DNA from: an uncultured SAR86 cluster bacterium
Lineage (GTDB): Bacteria; Pseudomonadota; Gammaproteobacteria; Magnimaribacterales; AG-339-G14
Assembly (NCBI GenBank): GCA_902616715.1
Contig: CACMTR010000001.1
Coordinates: forward strand, 310,001-374,000
Length of the DNA: 64,000 nucleotides
Direction: 5' to 3'
The notes under the pieces were generated by a model. The model made no database searches. It worked only from the letters and a program-made list of their open reading frames with translations, and was not told the origin of the DNA. The position numbers and the translations under genes are program-made. The first letter of the stretch is position 1, and each line of letters opens with the position of its first letter. This document shows, in pieces, positions 8,603 to 17,797 of this stretch.

Positions 8603-10666
8603 ATGAAAACATTTTATATATATTTAACTGTACTTTTTGCAGTTCCAGCATTACTGCTGGCACAAGACATTGAAGAGGTTACTGTTTCTTCAGCGTTTTT
8701 AGATGGCGATGTGAGTAGCATCAATAATCCAATTCACGTCATTCAATATTCTGATTTCTCAAAAAAAGGGGTTTCTACACTTGCTGAATCAATCGATACT
8801 TTGCTTGGTGTATCCAATCAAGATTATGGAGCATCTGTTGGACAACCAATTATTAGAGGGATGTCTGGTAATAGAGTAAAAGTCTTAAACAATGGTTTAG
8901 TTGTCAGAGATGTAGCCTTTATGGGCGCTGATCACCCTATCGAAGTTGATATCGGCGGCATTCAACAAATTGAAATTGTTAAAGGACCATCATCTATTCT
9001 TTATTCCAATGGAGCGATCGGAGGTATTGTTAATATTGTAGATAATACAATTGCAAAAGAAGACGTGTTAGAAAACGTCTTTAACCTTGGTTTTGAATCA
9101 CAATCAGTTAATGATGGTGATAATTATAATATCGACTATTCAGGATCTGTTGAAGGATTAAATCTTTTCTTTTCTCACAGTTCCAAAAATTTAGATAATT
9201 TTGATATTCCTGACGAAGCAGTAATTCACGAGCCAGGTGAAGACCACGATGAATTTTCATATTTACCTAATTCAGATTCAAAAATGGCAGCAACTAGACT
9301 AGGAATATCAAAGACTGGAGATTGGGGTTATTATGGAATTTCTTCGGTAATCATTGATCAACTCAATGGAGTTCCTTTTCATGGAGAAGAAGAGGAAGAG
9401 GAAGGTGAAGGTGAAGAACATGAAGATGAAAGAATCTTCGCAGTAACTGACAGTAGCGTTATAAACATTGAGGGCGAATATTTTCTAAATGGACCTATTA
9501 ACTCAATAGCTTATTCATTAAGAGAAACAGACTCTACTTTGACTGAACAACATGAAGAGCATCATGAAGAAGGGGAAGAAGAGGAAGAAGAGGAAGAGGA
9601 AGAGCATGGCGCTACTACCTTCACTAATAATTCTGAGGAAGCTCAAGTTATCTTAGATATCTCTAATGCTAATAATGAGCAAAAATTAGTATTTAATCTT
9701 GCCAATTCAGATTCTTCTGTTGTTAAGGAGGTTGGTACTCCCTCAATGAGACCTGCAGAAACAACCGAATCAACAATTGGATATTTTTTAGGAACAAATT
9801 TCAACGATCTTCATATGGATCTTGGAATTAGATATGACCAAATAAATGTGAAAGGTACGCTTTTAAATAATAGCGTTGTTACTAATCATGATTTAGATTT
9901 TGATAATCTAAGTTTTTCAGCTTCCTTAAATGGTTCTTTAAGCAATAATTTTGAAGCAACTTTAGGTGTTTCAAATGTAGAAAGAGCACCTTCATCTGTT
10001 GAGTTGTTAATGAATGGAAAACATATGGCTATTCAAAGACACGAAGTTGGAAGCGTCGCTCTAGATTCTGAAGAAGCCACCAATATTGATTTAGAGGTAT
10101 CTTACAAACTTAACGACATTAAGTTCAATATGTTGTATTTCCAAAACGATATAGACAATTATATTTATCTTCAAGACGATGCAAATGGAACAAAAATTGA
10201 AGGCGTCGTAATTGCTAGACATTCGCAGAAAGATGCTGAATTTGATGGTTATGAGTTTAGCATTAGCTCAGATTTCGATCTTTACGATGGTAATTTAGCC
10301 GTAATGATTGGAACTGATTCTGTAGACGGTAAATTTACGGATGGAGCAAATATTCCTAGAATTACACCTTCAAGAAATATTTATTCGTTCGTTTATACAC
10401 AGGATGATGTATCAGTTGATCTTTCTTTAAAAGAAGTAAAATCTCAGAACGATACTGCAGCAGGTGAGGAAGGTACCGCTGGATTTGAATTGTTAGATTT
10501 AATGGTGTCTAAATCTTATAGTATTTATTCAGATAACGATTTGACTTTAAGTCTCTTCGGCACAAATTTATTCAATGAAATCGCAAGAAATCATGCTTCG
10601 TATGTAAAAAATGAAGTACCTTTGGCTGGGCGAAATTTAGGTTTGAGATTTAATTTATCTTTATAA
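8603..10666 (+). CDS. TonB-dependent outer-membrane receptor, ZnuD-like (probable zinc uptake)
   Basis: A 687-residue outer-membrane receptor that should import its ligand with TonB energy. The signal peptide is residues 1-20, a TonB box-like DIEEVTVSS follows, and the plug domain (about 35-150) contains QPIIRGMSGNRVKVLNNG and the KGPSSILYSNGAIGG motif. The C-terminal strand ends in aromatic-rich NLGLRFNLSL. Two extracellular-type insertions are packed with Glu and His (about 260-277 and 316-334, the latter with a run of ten Glu). His/acidic loops are a known feature of ZnuD zinc receptors, so zinc is the likeliest cargo. The ribosome-binding site AAGGAG is good. The upstream His-rich peptide supports a metal role. 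Confidence 0.85.
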   Translation: MKTFYIYLTVLFAVPALLLAQDIEEVTVSSAFLDGDVSSINNPIHVIQYSDFSKKGVSTLAESIDTLLGVSNQDYGASVGQPIIRGMSGNRVKVLNNGLVVRDVAFMGADHPIEVDIGGIQQIEIVKGPSSILYSNGAIGGIVNIVDNTIAKEDVLENVFNLGFESQSVNDGDNYNIDYSGSVEGLNLFFSHSSKNLDNFDIPDEAVIHEPGEDHDEFSYLPNSDSKMAATRLGISKTGDWGYYGISSVIIDQLNGVPFHGEEEEEEGEGEEHEDERIFAVTDSSVINIEGEYFLNGPINSIAYSLRETDSTLTEQHEEHHEEGEEEEEEEEEEHGATTFTNNSEEAQVILDISNANNEQKLVFNLANSDSSVVKEVGTPSMRPAETTESTIGYFLGTNFNDLHMDLGIRYDQINVKGTLLNNSVVTNHDLDFDNLSFSASLNGSLSNNFEATLGVSNVERAPSSVELLMNGKHMAIQRHEVGSVALDSEEATNIDLEVSYKLNDIKFNMLYFQNDIDNYIYLQDDANGTKIEGVVIARHSQKDAEFDGYEFSISSDFDLYDGNLAVMIGTDSVDGKFTDGANIPRITPSRNIYSFVYTQDDVSVDLSLKEVKSQNDTAAGEEGTAGFELLDLMVSKSYSIYSDNDLTLSLFGTNLFNEIARNHASYVKNEVPLAGRNLGLRFNLSL

Positions 10667-10687
10667 ATTTTCATATCGAATATAGTC

Positions 10688-10693
10688 TATAAA
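10688..10693 (+). promoter_or_regulatory. Possible -10 element before the second TonB receptor
   Basis: TATAAA (10688-10693) would place a transcript start near 10700, exactly where the hairpin at 10701 begins. No convincing -35 is visible. Confidence 0.3.
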
Positions 10694-10700
10694 ACATATA

Positions 10701-10730
10701 GAATGAGGGACTTTAACTAGTCCTTCATTC
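10701..10730 (+). promoter_or_regulatory. 12-bp stem-loop abutting a TonB receptor start codon
   Basis: GAATGAGGGACT (10701-10712) pairs with AGTCCTTCATTC (10719-10730) around a 6-nt loop, with one G-U pair. The ATG is at 10733. The left arm contains GAGGGA, the only purine-rich Shine-Dalgarno-like element nearby, and it is paired in the stem. No T tract follows, so an intrinsic terminator is unlikely. Confidence 0.6.
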
Positions 10731-10732
10731 AT

Positions 10733-13552
10733 ATGTTTAAAATAAATATTTTATATTTATCACTTTTATTTTTTACAACATTTGCTTTTGCTCAAATTGA
10801 GGAGACTACAGAACAATTAAGGGTTACAGGTAGTTTAATTGACTCTGAGAATCTTAGGGTAGTAAATCCTTTCTATAGAATCTCTAAAGAAGATTTAGAT
10901 AAAACTGGCACCTTTAGATTAGAGGATTATCTTTCATCCTTACCTCAAATAACCCCTAGTAATTCGGCTTTACAATCAGGCTTTTCAACCGGCACGGCTT
11001 CTGTAAGTTTAAGATCTTTAGGCGGCGATAGAACCTTATTATTAATTGATGGCAAACGACTTTCTCCAGGAACACCTTTTGATGGTCATGCTGAGGCAGA
11101 CATCAATCAGATTCCAGATGCTTTAGTAAAAAGAATTGATGTCGTAACAGGAGGTAAATCTACTATCTACGGATCAGATGCTATAGGTGGAGTAATTAAT
11201 TTTATTCTAGACAGGTCTTTTGAGGGGATAAAAATTGATGTCCAAGGAGGTTTTTATAATCATAATAACAATAATAATTATTTAAGACAGATTCATTTAT
11301 CGAAACCATACGCGCTAGCACCGAATTCAGTAAGTGATGGTAATCAGGAAAGTATATCTATAGTAGTTGGACATAAATTTTCAAAAAAATCTCACTTCAC
11401 AACTTACTTAAATTCTCGAAAAGTAGATTCTGTGAGATGGTCTGAAAGGGATATTAGCAATTGTGCTTTGTCTGCCAATGCAGTTTGCAGGGGTTCTAGC
11501 GCTTCTAAGGAGGGACAATTTAAAATTGGAATAGACACTTTTTATCATGTTGAGGACACCAATTTTATTCCAGGCAGTACAACTTATAACTTTGCCTCAT
11601 ATAATTTTCTACAGCGACCTGACGAGAAAATTAGTATAGGTTTGTTATTTGATTATCAGTTTAATAATAATCATCAGTTAAAAACTAGTTATTTTTACAT
11701 GCAAGATGAAACCATTGCACAAATAGATTATTCGCTTTTGTTCAGACAAACAGTTTTAATTCCTTGTAACAACCCATTTTTATCTGCCCAACAAGTTGAG
11801 AAACTATGTACCGATTTTGGGTTGACTAGTAACGATTCACAATCTGTGACTCTTAGTAGAAGAAATTTTGAAGGTTTGCCAAGACAACAAGATTTTGATT
11901 TAACTAATAATAGATTTGTCATTGAGTTAGTCGGAAAGTTAAACGAGGATTGGAATTATAATTTTTTCCATCAAAGGTCTATTACTGATTTAACCTATAT
12001 CTATTTCAATGATATTTCTAAATCGAAAACTGCTAACGCTTTAAATATTTCTGGTACATCTGCAAATCCGAGTTGCGTTACTGATGATACTGGATGCGTA
12101 CCATGGAATATATTTATCAATAACGGAAATCAAGTAGTTTCTAATCCTGCTTTGGGGATTACACAACAAGCTTTAGATTATATTAATTTAAATTTGTCAA
12201 TTGAGGGGTCTAGTAATGAGTCTCATCAATTTTTAAGTATTTCCAGAGAATTACCAGTTCAAAATAATATATTATTTAACCCTGCAATTGCACTTGGACT
12301 AGAAAAAAGGAAAACAGCTTTAGTTAAAACTCCTGATCAAAATTTTGAAAGTAACGATGGTGCCGGTCAACAAGTTGAACAACATGCACTTTCAGGAGAA
12401 ATCAAAGTTAATGAATTATTTATGGAAGTTTTTTTACCTTTTAAAAACTCAATTGATGTTTCTACTAGTTATAGATTTTCAGATTATTCTTTGTCCCAAA
12501 AGGTAGATACTTTTGACTTAGGTATAACGTATCCTCTTTCAAATGATTTTTTGATAAAGGGTTCTGTCCAAAAAGCTATTAGAGTTGCAGATATCCACGA
12601 ATTGTTTGAAGAAACACATGCAGAATTCGTTGCCTTGAGCTCTGATCCATGTGCTGGAACTTCACCAATTCGATCATTGACAGATTGCGAACGAACAGGT
12701 GTAACTCCGTCTCTCTATGGTTCGATTGAAATGCCTGCTAGTTCAATTGCAACAACAACTGGAGGTAATCTTAATTTATCTCCTGAAAGGGCAATAACAT
12801 CTAGTTTAGGTTTTATATTTAACAATTCAGAAAATTATTTAGAACTAGATATTTACAACATTGATCTTGAAGACCAAATTGGTTCTTCAGATGCAGATAC
12901 CGTTCTAACAAAATGTTTAGATACTGGTCTTAATAAATGGTGCAGCTTAATCAATAGAAATCCAACTACGGGAACTTTTCATGAAGGCGATGGAAGAATC
13001 AACACTCCTTTATTAAATTTCGTCAGTAACAAAATTACTGGTGTTGATATTTTTTATAAAAAATCTTTTGAAACTAAATTTGGAATATTAAACGTAAGTA
13101 ATTTTTCAAATTTTTTAATGAAAAGAGAAATTCAACAAGCATCTTCTAATAATGCTACAGATTGTCGAGGTAAATATGAAAATATATGTGGCTTGCCCTC
13201 ACCAAAATTTCAAAACATATTATCAATCGATCTTTTAACAACTATAAGTGATATCCCAATAAATATGAATTTGAGAGTCAGGTACATTGGATCAGTAGAC
13301 GATACAAATGTTGATAGTTCTAGAACTTCTTATAATGAAAATGTTCCTTTTAAAAGTTTTACTTATATTGATCCTTCTTTGAAATTTTCTTTTGATCAAT
13401 TTGATTTAAGATTTGGAATTAATAATTTATTTGATCAAGATCCTCCAGTTAATGGTCAAATTGGGTACGTTCCTGGAAATGGAAATTTTTATCCATCTTT
13501 TTATGATTCTCTTGGTAGATTTATATTCCTTAGATTGTCTGCTCAGATGTAA
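10733..13552 (+). CDS. Large TonB-dependent outer-membrane receptor
   Basis: A 939-residue receptor of the large TonB class often used for glycans or other nutrients. The signal peptide is about 1-20 (FTTFAFA then QIEE). The N-terminal plug contains RVTGSLI, VSLRSLGGDRTLLLIDGKR and the VVTGGKSTIYGSDAIGGVINF signature (about residues 140-160). The barrel ends with FIFLRLSAQM. Several Cys pairs occur in predicted extracellular loops (for example DCRGKYENICG). It is followed after 17 nt by a glucokinase gene, so a glucose-containing substrate is an attractive guess but not shown by the sequence. A stable hairpin lies immediately before the start. Confidence 0.9.
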   Translation: MFKINILYLSLLFFTTFAFAQIEETTEQLRVTGSLIDSENLRVVNPFYRISKEDLDKTGTFRLEDYLSSLPQITPSNSALQSGFSTGTASVSLRSLGGDRTLLLIDGKRLSPGTPFDGHAEADINQIPDALVKRIDVVTGGKSTIYGSDAIGGVINFILDRSFEGIKIDVQGGFYNHNNNNNYLRQIHLSKPYALAPNSVSDGNQESISIVVGHKFSKKSHFTTYLNSRKVDSVRWSERDISNCALSANAVCRGSSASKEGQFKIGIDTFYHVEDTNFIPGSTTYNFASYNFLQRPDEKISIGLLFDYQFNNNHQLKTSYFYMQDETIAQIDYSLLFRQTVLIPCNNPFLSAQQVEKLCTDFGLTSNDSQSVTLSRRNFEGLPRQQDFDLTNNRFVIELVGKLNEDWNYNFFHQRSITDLTYIYFNDISKSKTANALNISGTSANPSCVTDDTGCVPWNIFINNGNQVVSNPALGITQQALDYINLNLSIEGSSNESHQFLSISRELPVQNNILFNPAIALGLEKRKTALVKTPDQNFESNDGAGQQVEQHALSGEIKVNELFMEVFLPFKNSIDVSTSYRFSDYSLSQKVDTFDLGITYPLSNDFLIKGSVQKAIRVADIHELFEETHAEFVALSSDPCAGTSPIRSLTDCERTGVTPSLYGSIEMPASSIATTTGGNLNLSPERAITSSLGFIFNNSENYLELDIYNIDLEDQIGSSDADTVLTKCLDTGLNKWCSLINRNPTTGTFHEGDGRINTPLLNFVSNKITGVDIFYKKSFETKFGILNVSNFSNFLMKREIQQASSNNATDCRGKYENICGLPSPKFQNILSIDLLTTISDIPINMNLRVRYIGSVDDTNVDSSRTSYNENVPFKSFTYIDPSLKFSFDQFDLRFGINNLFDQDPPVNGQIGYVPGNGNFYPSFYDSLGRFIFLRLSAQM

Positions 13553-13569
13553 TTAATTTAAAAATTCAA

Positions 13570-14499
13570 ATGGATAAAATTCTTTTGATTGATCTCGGCG
13601 GCACTTATATACGATTTGTAGTTTTGAGTACGGAAAGTAATGAGATAGATTCAGTAAATAAAAAAAAACTTCAATCTACAGAGGATTTCGAAACAGTTTT
13701 AAAAGAAGTCTTAGCTGAAAATAAAAACCAGATAAACAATTTAGTACTCTCTATTGCTGGACCAAAATTATATGGGTCAATAGAAATGACCAATAGAACT
13801 TTAAGTATTGATGCTGAAAATCTTAAACAAAAATTTAATTTACAAAATTGTTTGATTTTAAATGATTGGGAAGCAATTGCTCATAGCTATCAAAGTTTAA
13901 ATAATAATAATTTTGTTAATTTAGTTAATTTAGAAACTAATTTTTATAATAATAATCTTCTATTTTTTGGTCCTGGCACAGGTCTAGGCGTTTCTCTTTT
14001 AATTAATAGCAAATATTCTCAATCAACAGAGATTGGAAATATAAGTCTCGGTGTAAATGAATTAATTGGAGACGAGTTATTTTCTTCTGGTCAATTTTCT
14101 AAAATTGAAGACACTATTTCTGGACCAGGAATTTCTAAAATATACGAATTAAAAAAAAATCAAAAGACCAGTTCAGAAGATATATTTAAGTTAGCTGAAA
14201 ATGGAGAAGATATTGCTATAGAAATTATTGAGGATCTTATAAATAGAATAGCTATTTTATTGTCTCAACTGACACTTACTTACTTACCTGGAAAGGGAAT
14301 CTTTCTTGCAGGCAGCATGATGAGATCATTAATCAAATTTATCGATAAAAAAAAATTTAAAAAACAATATTTAGCTAATATTGAAAGTCCCCAATTGGAG
14401 ATTTTAAAGGCGACACAAATAAATGTTGTTACAAAAGAAAATTTAGCACTTTATGGCTGCTTAAATTACTTTAATTCAATTCAGAAAGATTTAAATTGA
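13570..14499 (+). CDS. glk: Glucokinase (Glk/ROK-related ASKHA fold)
   Basis: Phosphorylates glucose with ATP to glucose 6-phosphate in the cytosol. The 309 residues fit the bacterial Glk family. The N-terminal phosphate loop is IDLGGTYIRF (Asp8, Gly-Gly-Thr 10-12), the catalytic aspartate is in LNDWEAIAHS (Asp99), and the second phosphate loop is FGPGTGLGVS (134-140). The gene lies 17 nt downstream of the TonB receptor on the same strand with no visible promoter or Shine-Dalgarno, suggesting cotranscription and a shared role in sugar use. Its last 29 nt overlap the convergent mltD gene. Confidence 0.85.
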   Translation: MDKILLIDLGGTYIRFVVLSTESNEIDSVNKKKLQSTEDFETVLKEVLAENKNQINNLVLSIAGPKLYGSIEMTNRTLSIDAENLKQKFNLQNCLILNDWEAIAHSYQSLNNNNFVNLVNLETNFYNNNLLFFGPGTGLGVSLLINSKYSQSTEIGNISLGVNELIGDELFSSGQFSKIEDTISGPGISKIYELKKNQKTSSEDIFKLAENGEDIAIEIIEDLINRIAILLSQLTLTYLPGKGIFLAGSMMRSLIKFIDKKKFKKQYLANIESPQLEILKATQINVVTKENLALYGCLNYFNSIQKDLN

Positions 14500-15877
14500 G
14501 GATATCACCAGGATAAATAAGACTTTCGTCTTCAATATTATTCCACTTCAAAATCCAATCTTTAGTGATACCAAATCTAAGAGATATTTTATTAATTGTA
14601 TCGCCTGTTTTTACTGGATAGGCAATATCGTTTCGATTTACCTTAGGAACTGGCCTGGGTTTTAAGTATTTAGGGTAAATTAATATTTTTGATCCTGTAA
14701 GTAAATAATTTGATGGATTTAAATCATTCCAGATAGAAAGATCTCTTATTGTAACCTCAAACTTTTTTGCTATTGACCATAAACTATCGCCGCTTTGTAC
14801 ATAATAAACATCGGGTCTGTTTAAATAATCTTTAATCCAACTAGGACCTCTTGGCACTATCAATTCTTCTGATTCATAGATCGTATCGTCTTTGAGGCCA
14901 TTTATTTCTTTTAAAAGTTCAAAATCAATAAGATATTTTTCTGCGATTGAAGTTAATGTATCACCGCGTCTCACCAAATATTTATCCCATTGCACTAATT
15001 CATTAGGGTCTATATCTTCCAAAATAATTTGAAATCTATCTGCTATACCAACCGGCAGCAAAACATGAAAAGGACCGTTAGGGTCAGTTGCCCATTGATT
15101 AAAACCAGGATTCAATTCATAAATAAGTTCAAGATTTACGCCCGATAAGTTTGATACCTGCATTAGATCAACTTGAGATGGTAACTCGATAATTCTGAAA
15201 TAAGGTCGATTCGGTAAAAAGGGGAGCTGGATGTCAAATCTGTCTGGATTTCTAATTAATTCAACTATCGCCAAAATCTTCGGCACATAGGATTTAGTTT
15301 CTCTGGGTAGATTTAGAGACCAAAAGTCAGTCGGCAAGCCTTTTTTCTTATTTTTTTCTATTTCTTTTCTTATTCTTGAAGGACCCGCATTGTATGCGGC
15401 AATAGCTATTAACCAGTCTCCATATCTCTCGTAAAGTTTAGATAAAAATCCATAAGCAGCCTCCGTGGAAGCGACAATATCTCTTCGACCATCGTACCAC
15501 CAATTTTTCTTTAGCCCGTTTTCTTTTGCGGTACTTGGAATAAATTGCCATATTCCTGAAGCTCCTGTGGCTGATCTTGCATAGGGATCAAATTGACTCT
15601 CAACAAACGGGATTAAACTTAACTCAACGGGTAAGTTTTTTCTTAACCCTTCTTTTACAGTGTAATAAAGGTATCTTTGACCATTTTTAGAGAGTCTATT
15701 AATTAAATATTGATTGCCAATATATTTCTCGGAAGCATTTGTAATTTCAGACCTGTCTGAGTCGTATTGCAGCTTGCTATTTAAGCGAATTTGATCCCAC
15801 AACGATTCATTAGAGCGAACAGCTTGACCAAATAATTGATGAGAAACAATTACTAGAAAAAATAAAAAAAGTTTCAT
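14471..15877 (-). CDS. mltD: Membrane-bound lytic murein transglycosylase D with LysM repeats
   Basis: Cleaves peptidoglycan glycan strands to 1,6-anhydro products in the periplasm. The 468-residue protein has a signal peptide (1-17) without an obvious lipobox Cys. An SLT domain (about 75-200) carries catalytic Glu93 in PFVESQFDP and the conserved GASGIWQFIPSTA and AYNAGPSRI motifs. The C-terminal part holds three LysM modules (starting near YLVRRGDTL, YYVQSGDSL and YPVKTGDTI). The start codon overlaps the gloB stop by one nt (TAATG), so the two are translationally coupled. It overlaps glk by 29 nt tail-to-tail. Confidence 0.92.
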   Translation of the reverse strand: MKLFLFFLVIVSHQLFGQAVRSNESLWDQIRLNSKLQYDSDRSEITNASEKYIGNQYLINRLSKNGQRYLYYTVKEGLRKNLPVELSLIPFVESQFDPYARSATGASGIWQFIPSTAKENGLKKNWWYDGRRDIVASTEAAYGFLSKLYERYGDWLIAIAAYNAGPSRIRKEIEKNKKKGLPTDFWSLNLPRETKSYVPKILAIVELIRNPDRFDIQLPFLPNRPYFRIIELPSQVDLMQVSNLSGVNLELIYELNPGFNQWATDPNGPFHVLLPVGIADRFQIILEDIDPNELVQWDKYLVRRGDTLTSIAEKYLIDFELLKEINGLKDDTIYESEELIVPRGPSWIKDYLNRPDVYYVQSGDSLWSIAKKFEVTIRDLSIWNDLNPSNYLLTGSKILIYPKYLKPRPVPKVNRNDIAYPVKTGDTINKISLRFGITKDWILKWNNIEDESLIYPGDILNLNLSELN

Positions 15878-16644
15878 TAGAAATTATCTTTCCACTCTCT
15901 AATTGTTTTTAGAGTATCTACTTCTTTAACAAGGTTTATAGATGCAAAATTACTTGCATTGGAGATAATATTCTTATCAGTAAGTCTAAGAAAAGGGTTA
16001 ATTGAAAGTTCTTTTTTAATAGATGATGGTAAAGTAATTTCATCTTTTTTTCTTTTGGCTTTTACTTCAGAGTAATAGTCTTTTAAAAATTCATTTTCAT
16101 TATTTACAACAACAGCAAAATTTAAATTACTTTCTGTATATTCATGAGTGCAATAAACTAATGTTTCTGAAGAAAGAGATTTGAGTTTTTGAAGCGAATC
16201 ATACATTTGAGCAGGAGTTCCCTCAAAAAGTCTGCCACACCCACCAGAAAAAAGTGTGTCACCGCAAAATAATAATTTTTGGGAGGATTCTGAATAATAT
16301 GCTATATGATCCAAAGTATGTCCTGGAACTTCAAAAATTTTAAATTCTTCGTTGAGTATCGATATGGAATTATTTTCTTTCAGTTCATGAGTTATGCCTT
16401 CAATTCGATTATTAACGGGGCCATATACTGGTATGTCATATCTATTAGTTAAGTTTTTTATTCCACCAGTGTGATCAAAATGATGATGAGTGATAAGTAT
16501 TCCTTCTAAAGTGAAATTATTTTCGTCTAGAAACTCTAATACAGGATCAGCATCGCCTGGATCGACAACATAAACTGATTCTTTACTGACCAAAGCCCAG
16601 ATATAATTATCAGTAAATGCTTTTAATGGAATTACCTCAATCAC
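15877..16644 (-). CDS. gloB: Hydroxyacylglutathione hydrolase (glyoxalase II)
   Basis: Hydrolyses S-lactoylglutathione to lactate and glutathione, completing methylglyoxal detoxification. The 255-residue metallo-beta-lactamase-fold protein has the binuclear metal motif THHHFDH (His53, His55, Asp57, His58), the FEVPGHTLDHI segment and CGDTLFSGGCGR with further ligands. The start is GTG at 16644. It is preceded by the extended -10 TGATAAAAT ending six nt upstream, with no Shine-Dalgarno, so the mRNA may be leaderless. Divergent from rnhA and followed by mltD, a conserved gammaproteobacterial arrangement. Confidence 0.93.
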   Translation of the reverse strand: MIEVIPLKAFTDNYIWALVSKESVYVVDPGDADPVLEFLDENNFTLEGILITHHHFDHTGGIKNLTNRYDIPVYGPVNNRIEGITHELKENNSISILNEEFKIFEVPGHTLDHIAYYSESSQKLLFCGDTLFSGGCGRLFEGTPAQMYDSLQKLKSLSSETLVYCTHEYTESNLNFAVVVNNENEFLKDYYSEVKAKRKKDEITLPSSIKKELSINPFLRLTDKNIISNASNFASINLVKEVDTLKTIREWKDNF

Positions 16645-16650
16645 ATAATA

Positions 16651-16659
16651 ATTTTATCA
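16651..16659 (-). promoter_or_regulatory. Extended -10 promoter element of gloB
   Basis: TGATAAAAT on the minus strand, identical to the element in front of fabI, ends six nt before the GTG start at 16644. That is the spacing expected if the start codon is the first transcribed base. Confidence 0.5.
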
Positions 16660-16689
16660 TTAGGAAGAGCATTTGGTTAACTGCTTAAA

Positions 16690-17121
16690 ATGAAAAAAAT
16701 TAATATATATACCGATGGAGCTTGCAAAGGGAATCCAGGTCCTGGAGGTTGGGGGGTATTGATAATCTTGGAAGATGAACAAGTTGAGCTTAGTGGTGGG
16801 AACAAGGAAACTACTAACAATCAAATGGAACTTATTGCGGTAATTAAATCCTTAGAGTATTTTGACAATCAAATTGAAGCAAACTTATACACTGATTCTA
16901 AATACGTTATGGATGGAATCACTAATTACATTAAGAATTGGAAAGTAAATGGGTGGAAAACTGCTAATAAAAAACCAGTTAAAAACTCTGAATTATGGAA
17001 AGCTTTAGATTCACTTAATGATTTTCATAATATTCATTGGAATTGGGTTAAAGGTCATAGCGGTCATCCTGGAAACGAAAAGGCCGATGCATTAGCTAAT
17101 TTAGGGATTGAAAAATTATAA
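16690..17121 (+). CDS. rnhA: Ribonuclease HI
   Basis: Degrades the RNA strand of RNA-DNA hybrids, removing primers and R-loops. The 143 residues match E. coli RNase HI in length. The DEDD active site is complete: Asp9 ([15 protein letters not shown]), Glu47 (NNQMEL), Asp69 (YTDSKYV) and Asp133 (NEKADALA), with the flexible-loop His123 in [10 protein letters not shown]. dnaQ starts two nt after the stop, reproducing the classic rnhA-dnaQ neighbourhood, although here both are on the same strand rather than divergent as in E. coli. Confidence 0.96.
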   Translation: MKKINIYTDGACKGNPGPGGWGVLIILEDEQVELSGGNKETTNNQMELIAVIKSLEYFDNQIEANLYTDSKYVMDGITNYIKNWKVNGWKTANKKPVKNSELWKALDSLNDFHNIHWNWVKGHSGHPGNEKADALANLGIEKL

Positions 17122-17122
17122 A

Positions 17123-17797
17123 ATGAAACAGATTTTCCTTGATACAGAAACTACTGGATTAGACTATAAATCAGGACATAAACTTATAGAGATTGCTTGC
17201 GTAGAAATAGAAAATAGAAAGTTTACTGGCAAAGAGTTTCAATCTTATTTAAACCCAAATCGTACTATCGATCCAGGAGCTGTAAAAGTTCATGGATTAT
17301 CTCAAGAATTTCTTTCTGATAAACCTTTATTTATTGATATATATTCAGATTTATTAGAGTTTATTAAAGGCTCTGAGCTATTAATACATAACGCAGAGTT
17401 CGATTTAGGTTTTATAAATAATGAATTAGCTATTAATAATATTTCAGAAAGAGTAGAAGACTATGCTGGAAAAATTACAGATACTTTATTGATGGCAAGG
17501 CAAATCCATCCCGGACAAAGAAATAGCCTTGAAGTTTTAACCGAAAGATATAGCGTTCAAGGTTATGACCGTTCGTATCACGGTGCTTTGGTGGATTCTA
17601 AAATTTTGGGAGAAGTTTATTTGTCTATGACTGGCGGTCAAACAGATTTAAAATTTTCACCTTCACAACAAAGTTTTAACGATCAACAAACTATGCAAGT
17701 TAATAATTCAAAACCTCTCATTAAAATCAAAGCAACTGAAGAGGAAAATAATCTCCACCGAGAATACTTATTATCAATCAATAAAAATGAGAACTAG
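17123..17797 (+). CDS. dnaQ: DNA polymerase III epsilon subunit (3'-5' proofreading exonuclease)
   Basis: Proofreading subunit of the replicative polymerase. A TTG 15 nt earlier is in frame, but the ATG at 17123 gives MKQIFLDTETTGL, the family's canonical start, so 224 residues are called. The DEDDh exonuclease residues are Asp7 and Glu9 (LDTETTG), Asp94 (HNAEFDLGF), His153 and Asp158 (YHGALVDS). The C-terminal tail that binds the alpha subunit is present and variable. The last 11 nt overlap gltX. Confidence 0.94.
   Translation: MKQIFLDTETTGLDYKSGHKLIEIACVEIENRKFTGKEFQSYLNPNRTIDPGAVKVHGLSQEFLSDKPLFIDIYSDLLEFIKGSELLIHNAEFDLGFINNELAINNISERVEDYAGKITDTLLMARQIHPGQRNSLEVLTERYSVQGYDRSYHGALVDSKILGEVYLSMTGGQTDLKFSPSQQSFNDQQTMQVNNSKPLIKIKATEEENNLHREYLLSINKNEN

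Noticed and set aside
9383-9606. Low-complexity Glu-coding repeats (GAAGAGGAAGAG) as a DNA repeat or CRISPR-like array
   Set aside because: They are in-frame codon repeats inside the ZnuD-like receptor and explained by its acidic loops; there are no regular spacers.
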